Shown: positions 25,964 to 38,285 of the stretch, in pieces | Layout of the letters: each line of letters opens with the position of its first letter | How positions within the stretch are numbered: the stretch's first letter is position 1 | Source: Lingula anatina | Lineage: Eukaryota > Brachiopoda > Lingulata > Lingulida > Lingulidae | NCBI RefSeq assembly: GCF_001039355.2 | Contig: NW_019775069.1 | Coordinates: 379,381-443,380 of the forward strand | Direction: 5' to 3' | DNA: 64,000 nucleotides | Notes under the pieces: model-generated | What the model was told of the DNA's origin: nothing | Database searches by the model: none | What the model saw: the letters and a program-made list of their open reading frames with translations, nothing else | Program-made: the position numbers and the translations under genes

Positions 25964-26257
25964 ATGAGACGAGCAAACCCTCCCGGACCAATTGGCGGAC
26001 CTGGAAGAGGCCCCAATCCCCCGGGACCAGTGGGCGGACCTGGAAGAGGCCCCAATCCCCCGGGACCAATTGGCGGACCTGGAAGGGGACCCAACCCCCC
26101 TGGACCAATAGGCGGACCTGGAAGGGGACCCAACCCCCCTGGACCAGTAGGCGGACCTGGAAGAGGCCCCAATCCCCCTGGACCAGTAGGCGGACCTGGA
26201 AGAGGCCCCAATCCCCCTGGACCAGTAGGCGGACCTGGTCGCGGCTTCCGGCGATAA
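25964..26257 (+). CDS. Gly/Pro-repeat small protein, copy 2
   Basis: A 97-residue paralogue of the 24219 gene with seven 13-residue NPPGP-x-GGPGRG repeats (x is I or V) and the ending GRGFRR, which looks like the original C-terminus. Its non-coding first exon would end at 25614 (donor GTGAGT), with TATTTAAA at 25541-25548 as a possible TATA-like element. The coding exon is preceded by the same CTACAG acceptor, directly upstream of tcATGAGACG. Conservation of promoter-like, donor and acceptor sequences in both copies supports a real two-exon gene. The product is basic, probably disordered, and of unknown function. An unstable minisatellite with a chance frame is the alternative. Confidence 0.55.
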   Translation: MRRANPPGPIGGPGRGPNPPGPVGGPGRGPNPPGPIGGPGRGPNPPGPIGGPGRGPNPPGPVGGPGRGPNPPGPVGGPGRGPNPPGPVGGPGRGFRR

Positions 26258-28034
26258 TTAATGTGTTGGATTTAACAAAAAAATATAGTACATGTGATAT
26301 AGACCCATAAGATAGCTCCCACTACGGCTTAGGATAACGACAGAGATAGGTGGATGTAGGTTTACCTAGCACCATATAGAAATGCTTAAGTCAACAGTGC
26401 TACGAACATGACTGCAGCCACATATGAAATTACTCTGAAAAAACCATGGGGAATTTTATACAATTTGTAGAGCATGTACTTTATTGTATTGGTTAGAAGT
26501 TTGGCTTGTATTTACGTAATTTGAGCCTAATAGTGTTCTGTATTAGTTTATTTGCTATGTAAACATTTAGATTGGCCAGCGGGATCCGCGATTAGGGCAT
26601 AGACAATACAGCTACATGTATCTATATTTGATGTTCCAAGCTTTTATATTCCTTCCTACATGTAAACTCTCTTAAGGCCACAATAAATTCAGCGTTTATA
26701 CATAAAACATTTAACGTTGATGAAAATCATAAATACCAGACTGTCTTTCTCAGAAAGTGTTAGAAAAGATCGCTTTTTCAAGAACATTACAGTAATAAAA
26801 AAAAGTGTTTCAACATGGAAGCTGGCTTCTGCATGTAGGATTCGCCTGTTTCTTCTTTGTGGCAGTTTACATTCTCTTACACATGTACGCAACCTCGTTG
26901 TCAAGGCACGGTTATTTACATGAAAGAGAGGTTCTGACATCAATGAGCCTACCAATCGTCTTAAGATTTGTTTGTCATCTTCAGTTTATTTAAAAAACAT
27001 GGGATAACAAAACGAATTGTGCAGTATTTGCAATGTGTGGCTACTGCAGGCATAATCAAACTGTATTTTTCGCGTGTTCTAGATTTATGTTATAACGATA
27101 CTAAAACTCGTTACTGGTTTATTTGTTGCACCTGATTTCATGTTTATTACAGTTTTGCAAAATAAGCCATAGCAACACAATTAGTTCTTCTAACCTCACA
27201 CGGAAGCATCACCCAGAGCCGCCTCCCGGCGCAATACTTTGTGTCTCCTCTAACACAACGAAAAATTTAAAGTATAACTAACGCCTGACACCACATTGCA
27301 GTTGCTGGATGAATAGTGTCAAGGTGAATTAAATATATCTGATGCCGATATCCTATACTTGTTGATAAATTACAAGTTAGATAATTCTTTACTAACATAC
27401 ATACATATACATACTTGCCACTATACACTGCTGCTACTACATGTAGTACTACTATTACAGCTGCCGCTGCTGCTAATACTACCACCACCACTCTACTGCT
27501 GCTGCTGACACTTAGAGTAATAAATTGCAAAAATGAGCATGATAGGAAACTTTGATAAAATTATTATTATGATAATAAAACAAGCAATCATAAAAGGAAA
27601 TTGAATTATATCCGCTATAAAAGAGCAAAATAGCACACAGACATTTGAAGTCACCATTCTAAAATTATGTCTGAGACACATGACACGTGCTCATTTTGAC
27701 TGATGTTCACATTATAATTTCTTGTTAAAATAGTCGTAATTCAGGTTAAGCAATTAAATAAAATAAAGTAGATAAACGCTTGTGGGACTGCTTTAAGAAA
27801 ATTGTAATACATGTACATTGTAAGTTAATTAATTTATGTCTATTTTATGTTCTTACTGGTACAAGACTGTAATACAATACAATTCAAATGTAATACAAAT
27901 GCAATTTATATTTTATTCATTTTTCAATTTGTTTAAAAGTATTAATATGATGATATTAAACTACCGCAATGATAAATGAAATCTATAAGAAAATATTGCG
28001 AAGGAATATTCTAAATATAGAACGGAATCCCCTT
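26258..28034. other. Intergenic, nothing recognised
   Basis: AT-rich flank between the second Gly/Pro gene and RHBDD1. It contains short trinucleotide runs (near 27425-27510) and chance open frames without domains. Confidence 0.5.
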
Positions 28035-28042
28035 TGACGTCA
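28035..28042 (+). promoter_or_regulatory. CRE-like TGACGTCA in the RHBDD1 promoter region
   Basis: A perfect palindromic TGACGTCA (CREB/ATF site) sits ~95 bp upstream of a strong donor (GAG|GTAAGT at 28138). Together with an acceptor at 28539, that donor would splice a non-coding first exon to the exon holding the RHBDD1 start. The position fits a core promoter; activity is inferred. Confidence 0.45.
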
Positions 28043-28663
28043 CATTTCACTTCGAGGCTACAAGATGTCGCCACCGTGAGATCGCAAGTGCGTGAAGTCT
28101 CTGTGGGGATTATAAGCTGACGTGTTCCTAAAGAGAGGTAAGTAATAACATAAAAATCGTTTCCACATATTTATCATTAACCAGTGTAACTGGATGAGTG
28201 TGTAAAATAACATTTGAGCTTGGTGTTTGTCAGTGTGCAGTACATATGCAAATGTTTAATATACCCATACATCACTTCGGAAATTTCAGTGGACAGAAAA
28301 TGGGTGCCAAATATTTCTGTCTTGAGCACTTCTATTTACTGTAATATTGAAATATTAAATTATTATAGAAATGATGTAAAAAACATGATGTGATAATATA
28401 CTCTAGAATAGAGGAGGAACATTGTAAACCGGTACATGTACATGCATGTACCAGGCTGTTATAATTTACATTTACAAAGTGTGTGTACCTTAATGGCTAC
28501 AAGTGAGTTTGCTTATATATATATTTTTGCCTTTTTCAGATTTTACATTTGTCTGTTCAGCACTGACAAACGAATTAAACTTTTTGGCAAAAGAAGACAC
28601 CCGCAGTAGAAGGTTGCATACTGAGAGGCAATTTTCCACAGCAACGTAGAGTACTAAATAACC

Positions 28664-30125
28664 ATGTTTCGGGGTAGCAGACAGAGGCGAGGTCCAGGCC
28701 TCGGATTAATGCTTTTAGTGATGCAACTTCTGAACGTTGGACTTGACAATATACCACCAGTAACCTTAGCTACAATATTTGGCAACACTGCAGTATTTCT
28801 TGGTCTTTTCGACCTAAAATATCCATCCATTGGACAAGTCTGTGTCAGTGTTGTTAATGTTTGGTATCGAAAAGACTGGCAGCGCCTCCTATTGGCAGCA
28901 TTTTTTCATGCCCACGAGTGGCATCTTTACTATAACATGGTGTCATTTCTGTGGAAAGGTATCAGCTTAGAGAAGAGACTGGGCAGCTTGTATTTTGCAT
29001 ATCTCATAGCAGTATTTTCTGTACTGGTCAACTGCACTCTGTTATTGCTGGACACTGCTGTAGCCAATATTTATGAGAATGACCACTACTTGTCCACATG
29101 TGCTGTTGGATTCTCTGGTGAGTTGTTTGGCATCATAAATTGCATATTTAATTTTTAAAAGAAGCATTCTTGATGAGAAATTTGTAACCAGTTTCATATC
29201 AAGTATATGTTTAGCACATGTACTGGTATATTTCTTTGATGGGAAAGGGTGTTGACAGTTGTATTCCTCATCATGCAGATAACCTCACACCATTTCATCT
29301 TTGTAAATGGATTTAATGAATTATATTTTTCGACGAAAGTGAAATTACTTTTAAGTCATTCAGTTCATTTAGAAATTTTTGCAAAATTACCATTTTGTAC
29401 TCTCTCTTCTTCCTCCTAGTTTGAAGTAAACTTAAATCAAATTACCCCAGTTTTCTTGAATTTAGGAGTAATACCTGTATGATTTCTAGGTATGATATCT
29501 ACCTTGTTAACCACCTACTGCATGTACCTGTATCTGTTTTCCAGGTGTGATATTTGCCCTGAAGGTGGTGACAACTTACTACCTGCCCCCAGGTATTCAG
29601 TATGTGATGGGGATCCCTGTCCCCTCCAGGGTAGCCTGCTGGGTGGAGCTGGGAGTGATACAGTTACTGGTACCCAATGCCTCATTTACAGGTGATGTAT
29701 CATTTTTGTTATATAAACTGTTAGTGGTAAAGAAACTCCCATAGATCTTAAGTTACAAATGTTATTTTAACTTCCATATATTGTCTGTGACAAAATTGTA
29801 ATTAAATATTCTATATGTCATCTTTACATTAAATTTTATAAAAGTAATGTTAGTAAATTTTCAAATGTTCTGTGTTAAAAATGCTATTTTTACTTCCATT
29901 AATTTTTTTCTAAAATGATACTAAAATATCTATCTATGTATTTCCTGATACAGAATGTTCAGACAAATGAATTTACACGATTCTTTATTATCTAAATATG
30001 CTTTGGAATTAACTTGGGAAAATACCTTGTTGATTTTAGTCAAGTTCATTTTAAAAATTATACTATGCACATGCACATACCCATGAAAACATAGGCAGAC
30101 TTGCATGCTTTTTTAAAAATACTAG

Positions 30126-30160
<35 letters not shown>

Positions 30161-31030
30161 AAACATATACAAGCACACGCTAAAATATGGACACGCACAC
30201 ATAGACACTACTTAACCTTGCAATGGTCATACAGCTTAACTTAAGATTACATTCAGTCATGTACGACATGCACATCATTCTCTAAAGTTGACAGCATTTT
30301 CTTTCAAGAAGGATTATGTAGCATGAATACATATTGACACAACTACATTCCACAGAGCCAAAAACTCTCATAAGACCTCAAAAGGTTATTTTCAGCTTAA
30401 CCCAAATGTGACCGCATTCAGTGTGTATGTGGTGTATGCAAACATAATTTTGAATCACTCTGCTGGGGTGAAACATGAGCATATTATATCTGTTGGGATT
30501 GGATTCGTGAATGGATGTGAAATTGGAGTTGGACGTAAATCTCACCTGCGTGACTGATTTGTCGTCTGCTCACCCCGCCCTGTAAACTGCATTTAGACTT
30601 TTTGTTGGATGGTGGGATTTTTCTCCTTAAGAAAATTGACTGTGACTTGAAAAATAAGAATAAATAGTTGAATGTTATTCTTTTTTTAAAACTTATAACA
30701 TTCAAGTCAAGTCCTCGCAACAGTAATTTGATACATGTAGTTGAAGACACTGAAATACCAGGTATTTATTTATTTCTGAGGTCATAAATTTTAAGAAACA
30801 CAACATGGCAAATCCATTCACTTCTTCTCAGTTAACCCCCAGATGTTATCTGCAATATATACCGGTATTGGTGACACTTTTGTAGTCAGTACTAGTACTA
30901 GTACATTAATTATAAAAGTAATTAAATCTGATTATCTCAACTTACAGGTCACCTGGCTGGCATTTTGGTGGGCCTGGCGTACATGAAGGGTCCTCTAAAA
31001 TCCATCATGGACAGTATTATTAGCCCAGGT

Positions 31031-31072
<42 letters not shown>

Positions 31073-32618
31073 TGTGTATGCATAAGTATAAATATCGGAA
31101 TACCCCAGTATGAAAGTGTGCATGTACATGCATCACTATAGTACATAGCTAGATTTTCTGTATGGGCATTGACAGTGGTAAGTAGTTATGAGTATGTGCA
31201 CTGCCAGTAGGTATAGGTATAGTTATATAATAAGTATGTATTATTATTTAACGTGCAGTCACTTGCTTGGTTGGTAAGGAATGGCATGAGGTCCTTGCAA
31301 TTGAATAAGACCAGTATTGGGTGAGGTGCTAGCCACACCCCAATACAGAAATTTACTAGTATTCCTGGTCTCATTCAATACCCTATTCTCCCAGTAAATG
31401 ACTGCAAAATAAATTTATCAGGTCACTGAAGTTTAACTAAGAGAAAAAACATTTTGTTACTCCACCAAACCTAAACAGCACCTGATGTGGGTCAATATTC
31501 CCTTTGTACCATAGTGAAATGACTGCATCATTAGACCTGAGGCAAATATTGTCATTGGCTCTTGTAAAGATATCATGACATATAAACAAGGCTTGGGGAG
31601 GGGGGGGGAGGGTATTGTTTTAGATTCCATTCTTTTCTACCAATTAAATCTCACATTTTTTTTCACAGATCTAATAAATGTATAAAAAAACATTAAATAA
31701 TTTGTCTTTTGTTCTTTGGAGCTGTCATTCTGCCAGTATTATTTTGATTGTTTTCATGATTCTGTAGTTGTCATACAAAATATCTGATTGTTCAGTGCAC
31801 ATGATAGTACATAAATATATAAAAGCCTGAAACAACTGAATTATTTGCAGCTGACGCGAGAAGATTCACACCAACAAGTAGAGCCAGTGGTTGGAGGCAG
31901 TTCAGAGGTCAGGGATCAAATCAGGGTCAAGGTTACAATTTAGGAGGTACTGTATGCTGTTCATCTTGCACTGATTATGTTTTTTATTATTTTAACAATT
32001 CTTTTTATTTAAAAAAATAGGAGAAAAAGAATATTATTTTAACAATAAACATTCTTTTTCTCTTAAAATTATTTTTGAAGAGTGATAACTTAAGTAGATA
32101 ATAGCCTTGATATGCTTTTTATACATATGACAGTACTAGTAAATCTATGCATTTATATTTTTCAATATTGTAATATTTTAGGAAGTGGTGAATCATATAA
32201 CTCCAATCTCTACACAGGAGGCCTCACAGAGGAAGAGCAGTATAGAAGAGCTATGGAGGAGAGCATGGCAGACAGTGAGTATGAATCTTAGCTGGGAGCT
32301 TTAGAAAGTTTGTCTCTTGATAAAAAAGTTCTCAGCATAAAAATGTCATTGACAAATTGGACTGGAATTTATTTCAAGTTGGTGTAGTGAGTGATTGTTG
32401 TATCAGTTTCTAGAGGTTCTTCACACAGATATCATAATGATTCATCAGCTATATAAAGGCAGATCCAGGGGCGGGCCCATCTCCTGCCCTTAGCTCTTGA
32501 GCCCTGCCCCATTTCTCTATCCCTATATCTTCATTATCCATTTTTTTAATATTTACATTTCTTTCCTTTTGTCACAACTTTTTTTGGCAAAATCATAGAT
32601 CTGTCAATTGTAAACAGG

Positions 32619-32655
<37 letters not shown>

Positions 32656-35600
32656 AGAGAGAGACTGAATGGCCTGAAATTGTTATAAATTTCCATGTCT
32701 TCAAGGCATCCAGGTAGTCCCAGTTACCCATTATACAGATGACGGGGCAGAGGAGGATCAGCATGTGACCACTGGGCAGTCTGCAGACGATGGTAGATAA
32801 GCTAAATTAATCTGAGCGTCTATGCCCCAGTAGCTTGTCTTTATCTGTTCCTTCACTGAATCATTTTAAGGTCCTTTTGCACATCAGTTTTCTGTATGGA
32901 TCCAGTTTGAATGATTTTAAAAAATCTCAATGGCCTTGTTATTTTATGAATAAGTCACTTAAGCCAGCAATTCCTTGCCTAAACAGAGCCCTTGTCCCCA
33001 ACATGGCCTGTTAACCATCTTGACCACTGGCAGTTTTATTTTCATTGGTTCATTCTAAGACTAGCAGTGTACTGGTAATATTTTTTAAGACCAGTCAAAC
33101 TGGGCTCCTTAACTAAAAAGCATCGCGAATTGCAAAAGCCTTTCATTTCGAGGCTGTTATATGGGATGAGTAAATGCCCATTTATGGAATAGAGATGCTT
33201 GTACTTGGACCCAATTCTCGATGCTTTCGAGTTATGAGTCCTGGTTCAGTACAAAAAGCTGTACTGCTTGATGTGCAAAGGGCCTGAGTGTTAACTGTTA
33301 CATATATTTCAGATAAGACTTAATTTTATATACCATTGACTGAGTTATGGTAATAACTCGATCTTTTCAATGGGCTAAAGTAATCAAACTTTCAGATATA
33401 TAATTTTATAATTACAAAGTTTATATTACTAAATAGAATTCGTGGCCTGCCTTTTTATTTTGTTGCTACCGCTCAACAAGAAAGTTGAAAATTTAAGAAA
33501 TTATGACTTGGGAAAATACAGTTTCCGTAAAATTTCACAATTTTTTGCCATTGAAAAATTTGAGAAATGACCATATTTTTTGTATTAATACTTACTATAC
33601 TAATACTAAATAGATATGTATGAATTTATACTGAGTATATGAATTCAGATATGATTAAATTAATAAAAAATGTCTTAAGATCTAAAATTTAGAATAAGTT
33701 TCAAATGTAAATATGCATACAGATACACTTTTATAATTATTGTCTTAGTCTGTCAAATTGTTCAGATGATGTGAATTTATTTTTTGCATGCTCACATGTC
33801 ATACATGTAGCTTCTTTATAAGGCCATTCCACAACAGCCTGTTTAAAATCCTCAAGTTATTAACCCTATATTACTTTTAATGTCTTGATTCTATGTGTTA
33901 AGTTTACGAATTAATTTTTTTTCTACTTCAATAACTTTCACTCCTGTAACTGCAATGGTCAATCATGTAGTCATCACATCTTGAGCTTGAGGTCCGTAGC
34001 TTTGCATTTTTTATCATTTTCAAGACTCCACAGGTGCATGCGCATTGGAAACTCACCACAAGCAGCATCTGTTTCATTTTTACTCAATTTTTATTCACAA
34101 ACACTCATTTTGCTGGCAATATCTGTGGTTCTGTTGAAAGTCCAAAAAAAGAGTTGAAATCAGCAGATAATGTTTCACAAATATGTATATAATTAAAAAT
34201 TTAATCTTGAGAGACATTTAATAATCATAATGTTCCGAATAAATGAAGTTGTTTACAGTTTGGTAATGATCAATACTGTACAGCTATCATGTTTGTACTA
34301 TAAAAAATACAATTATCTTTTCTGGCTATTTGTGTATTTGCTTCATTTTTCCTACATTGTTATTAATCTTCATGGAGATCTCTCTCCAATTCCTCTGATA
34401 AAAGTGCTCTTGTATTTTGAAATATGTCATTGTTATCCCCCCTTTTCAAGTACATTTACATGTATATACCTGTTTTCAAGTACATTTATTAGAAGACTTA
34501 CAGGGCCGTAGGCTGCAGGGGGGGGGGGGGTGCAGAATTTTAAAGTAAAATTATTTGGAGATACTTATAGACATCGGCTTTTTCCTCTCTCCCAGCCCAT
34601 TAGTAGCGTATTATTGTTCCTTCAGTCAGTGACAAGACGAGGACCCCAGGCAGTAGATATAACCTGCTTTGAAGCCCTGTAACCCCCCCCCCAACCCCAA
34701 GGGTTTTAGTCAGCCTACGACCCTGCTGCACCTGTATATGACACAGAATCACTAGAACTACTAGAAAATTACCCTTGCAATATTGGTGTTGGGATAATTC
34801 TGATGGGTGTCACATCAGTACTAACCAGAAAATGGATTAACGTGAGTTTATTCAGACATTTTCCCACCACTAGGAAACGAGGAGGACTCTACAGAGATCT
34901 CTTCAAGTCCCAGAAATGCGAAACAAGGAGGTTCCAGTTTTGAAAAGACCATAGATGGCAATCCTCATGATTTGAACTTAACGAGGAATGATTTACATAC
35001 AAAAGACGATGAGAATGATTATGATAAGATGCAGGAACTTTTATCTCTGGAATGTGGCAAAGTTTTAGATGCTTTATCAAAATCACAACTTGAACAGTGT
35101 GAAACATCTGAAGATGAAGATGAAGAAGATGAAGCCACGGAAGACAAGGCGAGGCAGCCCCGTATCACAATTACAAATTGTTATGTGGATACCTCGACTG
35201 GCAAGACACCAACCTCTGCTTCAAATTTGTCTTTCAAAGAAGAAACCTTTCTGATGTCTAGAATGAAGCCTCTACCTGCAAGAATCCAGGAACCTGAGAA
35301 AATGAAAAGAAATAACGATCTTTCTTCAATACCAGACTCCCACTTATCGTGCGAGTTACATGTATCCAAAGGGAAGAAACATTCTGTGACAGCAGTGGAT
35401 AGCGAGAAAGCAAATTTAGAAACCGTATCGACACAGCTGCTCAAGGGAAATGGAATTCATGTTCTTGGTATAATCAACTTCAAGGAAATTTATAGCTCTC
35501 TTTTATACATGTAGTCATAACTCACCGCTGCCACCATCGCAATCAACAGCTGATGCTTATGTTACTGCGGGCAGTTAAGAAAACACTCGACATTGCTTTT

Positions 35601-36121
35601 AGCATCGACAACATTGATTTCACAGACGTAGTTGTGGAAATGGTTGCTCTGTCACTAATTAATGGTTTTCTTTATTTTTATTTATTTACATTTTTACGAT
35701 CGGTACTGGTACACTCAATGTTGACTGCTTAAAGTTTGATCTGCATTCTGCCAGTGCATGTATGTTTTGAAACGTTTCCCCTTCAATTTGACGTGCTATG
35801 AAGTGGTTGGTGTCGAGTACACTGAACGCCAACGTATTTTGCTAATTTATCACCGATGACCCTGCACATTTAAACATAAAACGTTCATATTCTTCTTTTC
35901 TTTCAGCATCAAATAACTCCACAGAGCGGCAGAATGGTTCTCCTCGACCGTCGACAACCCCACAGGCCAGTGCCTCGACTGGCAGGCTTTTATCTCCCGA
36001 TGAGTTGAGACAGAGACGTTTGGCTAAGTTGGAAAAGGATCAACTGTCACAGCAGCGGTCTCAAACAAGCCAGCAGAGTAAAGCGGGAGTTAGCCGACTA
36101 CCGGTGAAGCGGAAAACTTGA
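28664..36121 (+). CDS. RHBDD1: Rhomboid intramembrane protease RHBDD1/RHBDL4
   Basis: ER rhomboid serine protease; the vertebrate protein cuts membrane clients and works with ubiquitin and VCP/p97 in ER-associated degradation. Exons: 28664-29117, 29545-29691, 30948-31028, 31851-31946, 32182-32274, 32706-32792, 34874-35467, 35907-36121, giving 588 residues. The nucleophile Ser151 lies in GFSG and the partner His202 in HLAGILVG. The family start (LGLMLLVMQLLNVGLDNIPP) and WQRLL, WHLYYNM and EKRLGS are all present. A ubiquitin-interacting motif (GLTEEEQYRRAMEESM) lies in exon 5, and a C-terminal VCP-binding-like helix (SPDELRQRRLAKLE) in exon 8. Exon 7 adds ~198 acidic, low-complexity residues absent from the ~315-residue human protein. 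Every internal intron is phase 1, so exons 6 and 7 can be skipped in frame (361 residues left). Their use needs transcripts. Confidence 0.93.
30128..30158. repeat. (CA)n microsatellite
   Basis: About 15 CA units in RHBDD1 intron 2. Confidence 0.95.
31035..31070. repeat. (GT)n microsatellite next to a donor
   Basis: About 18 GT units starting only six bases after the RHBDD1 exon 3 donor (GTATTT at 31029). Confidence 0.95.
32622..32664. repeat. (GA)n microsatellite
   Basis: GA run about 40 bases upstream of the RHBDD1 exon 6 acceptor. Confidence 0.95.
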
Positions 36122-37130
36122 AACGGAAATCGTGAAACGGAAAGCATGTACTTATCTCTTTGCAGCAATTTGTGAACAGTTCTTGTAGCTGTTATGTTAA
36201 GACCGTGGGGTACCAGTAGGTTTTAACGCTGAGACACTTTTTCTGAGACTAAGAGATTATTTGAAAAACCAATTTTTTTGAAAAAAAAAAAAAAAAAACT
36301 GCACTAACTCTGAATGTCGGAACGAATTTAATAACCATTCGTAAGTATGGGGAAATTGGTGCTTACCCCAGGAAAATTCGTTTTATGGCACTTTTCGGCC
36401 TATAACGAACAGTTGTTATCTCTTAAATATAGGGCGGATTATTTAGTTGTTCTTGCGTCATGTGAAAGGGGTGGAGGTGTTGGTTCACGTCCCTGTCGCA
36501 GATTTTTAAATACCCCCTCTTATTCCCCAAAAAGTAAAACCGAGTTAAAGGGGGACAAATCCGTGCAAGTTTCAAACCCCTTCGTTCTTCATATTATAGC
36601 CAAAGTGCCTACATGTACTGTTCCAGAGTTAAATTGCCGAGCAAGGGAAGACATTTTATTTTTTTGATTCCCATCTTGCAAAATCATTGTACAGCAAGTA
36701 AGGTTGAATATTAAAGGCACATGTAGATTACGACAATCAGTTTAAAAGCTCTTAATTTAACTTTATGCACATTGAAGAGGTACCTTTTGTTTACTGATTC
36801 ATGTTTTATATAGTTTTTTTAATTGTTTGTCTTTTTGGAAAAATCAACGTGGATATACCGCGTAGTTGCTGAGGTAAACGATATTTTAACAACAAATGAT
36901 TTGATCGTTTTATTCTGTCAGTATTTAGTATTTAACGTTATTTTCTTGTATTGTGTCCTGTACTCGATAAACATTTTACCTGGATTAGGTAACTGTAGAG
37001 GAGAGAAAGCTATGTTGTATTATACACTGTATAATTACTGTATAATGTAGAGCAACTTCACGCGGTTTAAAACCCTGTATGTACCGTATATTCAGTCAAA
37101 ATTCATAAGTTAGAGGTCCATTTTGTGTAG
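36122..37130. other. RHBDD1 3' flank, no other gene
   Basis: Contains an A-rich run at 36281-36298 and chance open frames. No domain, RNA gene or repeat family was recognised. Confidence 0.45.
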
Positions 37131-37266
37131 ATACGGGCGATATTTTTGACTGCAGTTTTTAGAGCCGAGAAGCTGCATGCTGCGCCTCATCACCGCTCCT
37201 GAAGCTTTGTGTTCATATAGCATCGTCCACTTGCCGGACACGCAAAAACCTACAATAGAAATATTA
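37131..37266 (-). pseudogene. Relic of exon 2 of the four-repeat secreted protein
   Basis: This stretch matches, with substitutions and small indels, the second exon of the genes at 46302-49348 and 60776-63839. Shared parts are gactgcagttt, agagccg, atcaccgctcctg and gtgttcatatagcatcgtcc, followed by the acceptor region cctacaatagaaatatt. The frame is broken and no other exon was found nearby. It shows that a further copy once stood between RHBDD1 and the carboxylesterase. Confidence 0.8.
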
Positions 37267-37740
37267 TAAGTATTAAAATGAACAAATGTTTATCAAGTTG
37301 AAATAAATAATCAGTACATTCATATATACTGGTTGTATATGTGTAGTAAGCACATGTATAGATATGACTACATAACAGACATGTAAATGGTTAAACGTGC
37401 ATTATGTGACTGATAGACAAACAGTTCCGGGCATATTATCACAAAAAAAGGGGGTGCACATTCAGTGTGCGGACTTAAACTCGCGCCAAGTTCCGCCGTG
37501 TGTCGCTTATACACGCACCATTACAAATGTACATTTAACATGTATGTGCGCCTTGCAGTCGAACAACATATCCCACTCAACCAAGCATTCCAGCTCGCCA
37601 GAGACAGAAAACTCGGGTCTTTCTCCCCTCGTCAGGTATAATTAAGAATGTATAACAGGTATAAGAAGGATGACAAAAGAAGAAGTGCGCCTGTGCCCAG
37701 CGCACGTACCTGTATGTGTGGAAAAGTGATTAAGATTCAC

Positions 37741-37783
37741 ACACGCACGCATTCACACGCACGCGTACGCATGCGCGCGCGCG
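37741..37783. repeat. Alternating purine-pyrimidine tract
   Basis: A run of CACG/CGCG dinucleotides (acgcgtacgcatgcgcgcgc core), prone to Z-DNA, about 540 bp upstream of the carboxylesterase start. The 171-codon open frame spanning it has no recognisable domain and is not called as a gene. Confidence 0.7.
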
Positions 37784-38285
37784 TAGCAGACACAAATTTG
37801 CACATTCATGCGTGCCTAAAATCACAACCGGGTTGCAAAGTACACTCGTACGCACTGGCAAGTGGGTCAATAGTGTTTAAAAACTCAGATATGAATGGCT
37901 GCAGGTATCTAGGTCATCGATCCAGGTGGAAGAGTTGTGAAGGTCATATTAAGATCATTGGAAGCAGTACTAAAAAGGAGGGAGTCGAATTTAACCCAAA
38001 CGGATCGACACCATGCATTTCCACGGTTTATTTAAGAACGGCTGAGGTGACACTTTTGTACCGCAACTGTGGGTCGACCTACACTGCGATTAACTCACCG
38101 GTTAACCTTTGTTTTATACGGAGGCCTACGTGTTCGAGTTCTAGCGTTTGTGTCACTGCATGACAGACTTTTTTTGTGCATAACAGGTTAGTGTCGCCGT
38201 TATAGAACTGCAGTAATTTCCTGAGCTGTCTATTGGTCTGCTGAACATATCATTGCATTGTATTATCCTGCAGGCCTAATGCACT

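Larger units (their letters stand above)
22911..26257. repeat. Tandem segmental duplication (~1.53 kb unit)
   Basis: 22911-24440 is matched by 24441 onward up to the second Gly/Pro gene. Shared landmarks are cggagacagttcat (22911 and 24441), the aaaatactacaggact stretch (23018 and 24830), ggcggtgactggtctc before a splice donor (23821 and 25590) and the tcATGAGACG start (24217 and 25962). Each unit carries one Gly/Pro-repeat gene with a non-coding first exon. The second unit also contains the transposon at 25159-25314. Confidence 0.85.

Noticed and set aside
25897-26211. Minus-strand frames through the Gly/Pro repeats (also near 24203-24454)
   Set aside because: A GC-rich 39-bp repeat whose length is a multiple of three keeps several frames open. 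Splice sites and a TATA-like element support the plus strand only.
37648-38163. 171-codon open frame upstream of the carboxylesterase
   Set aside because: The first third is translated CACG simple sequence, the rest shows no domain, signal peptide or splice support, and composition is not protein-like.
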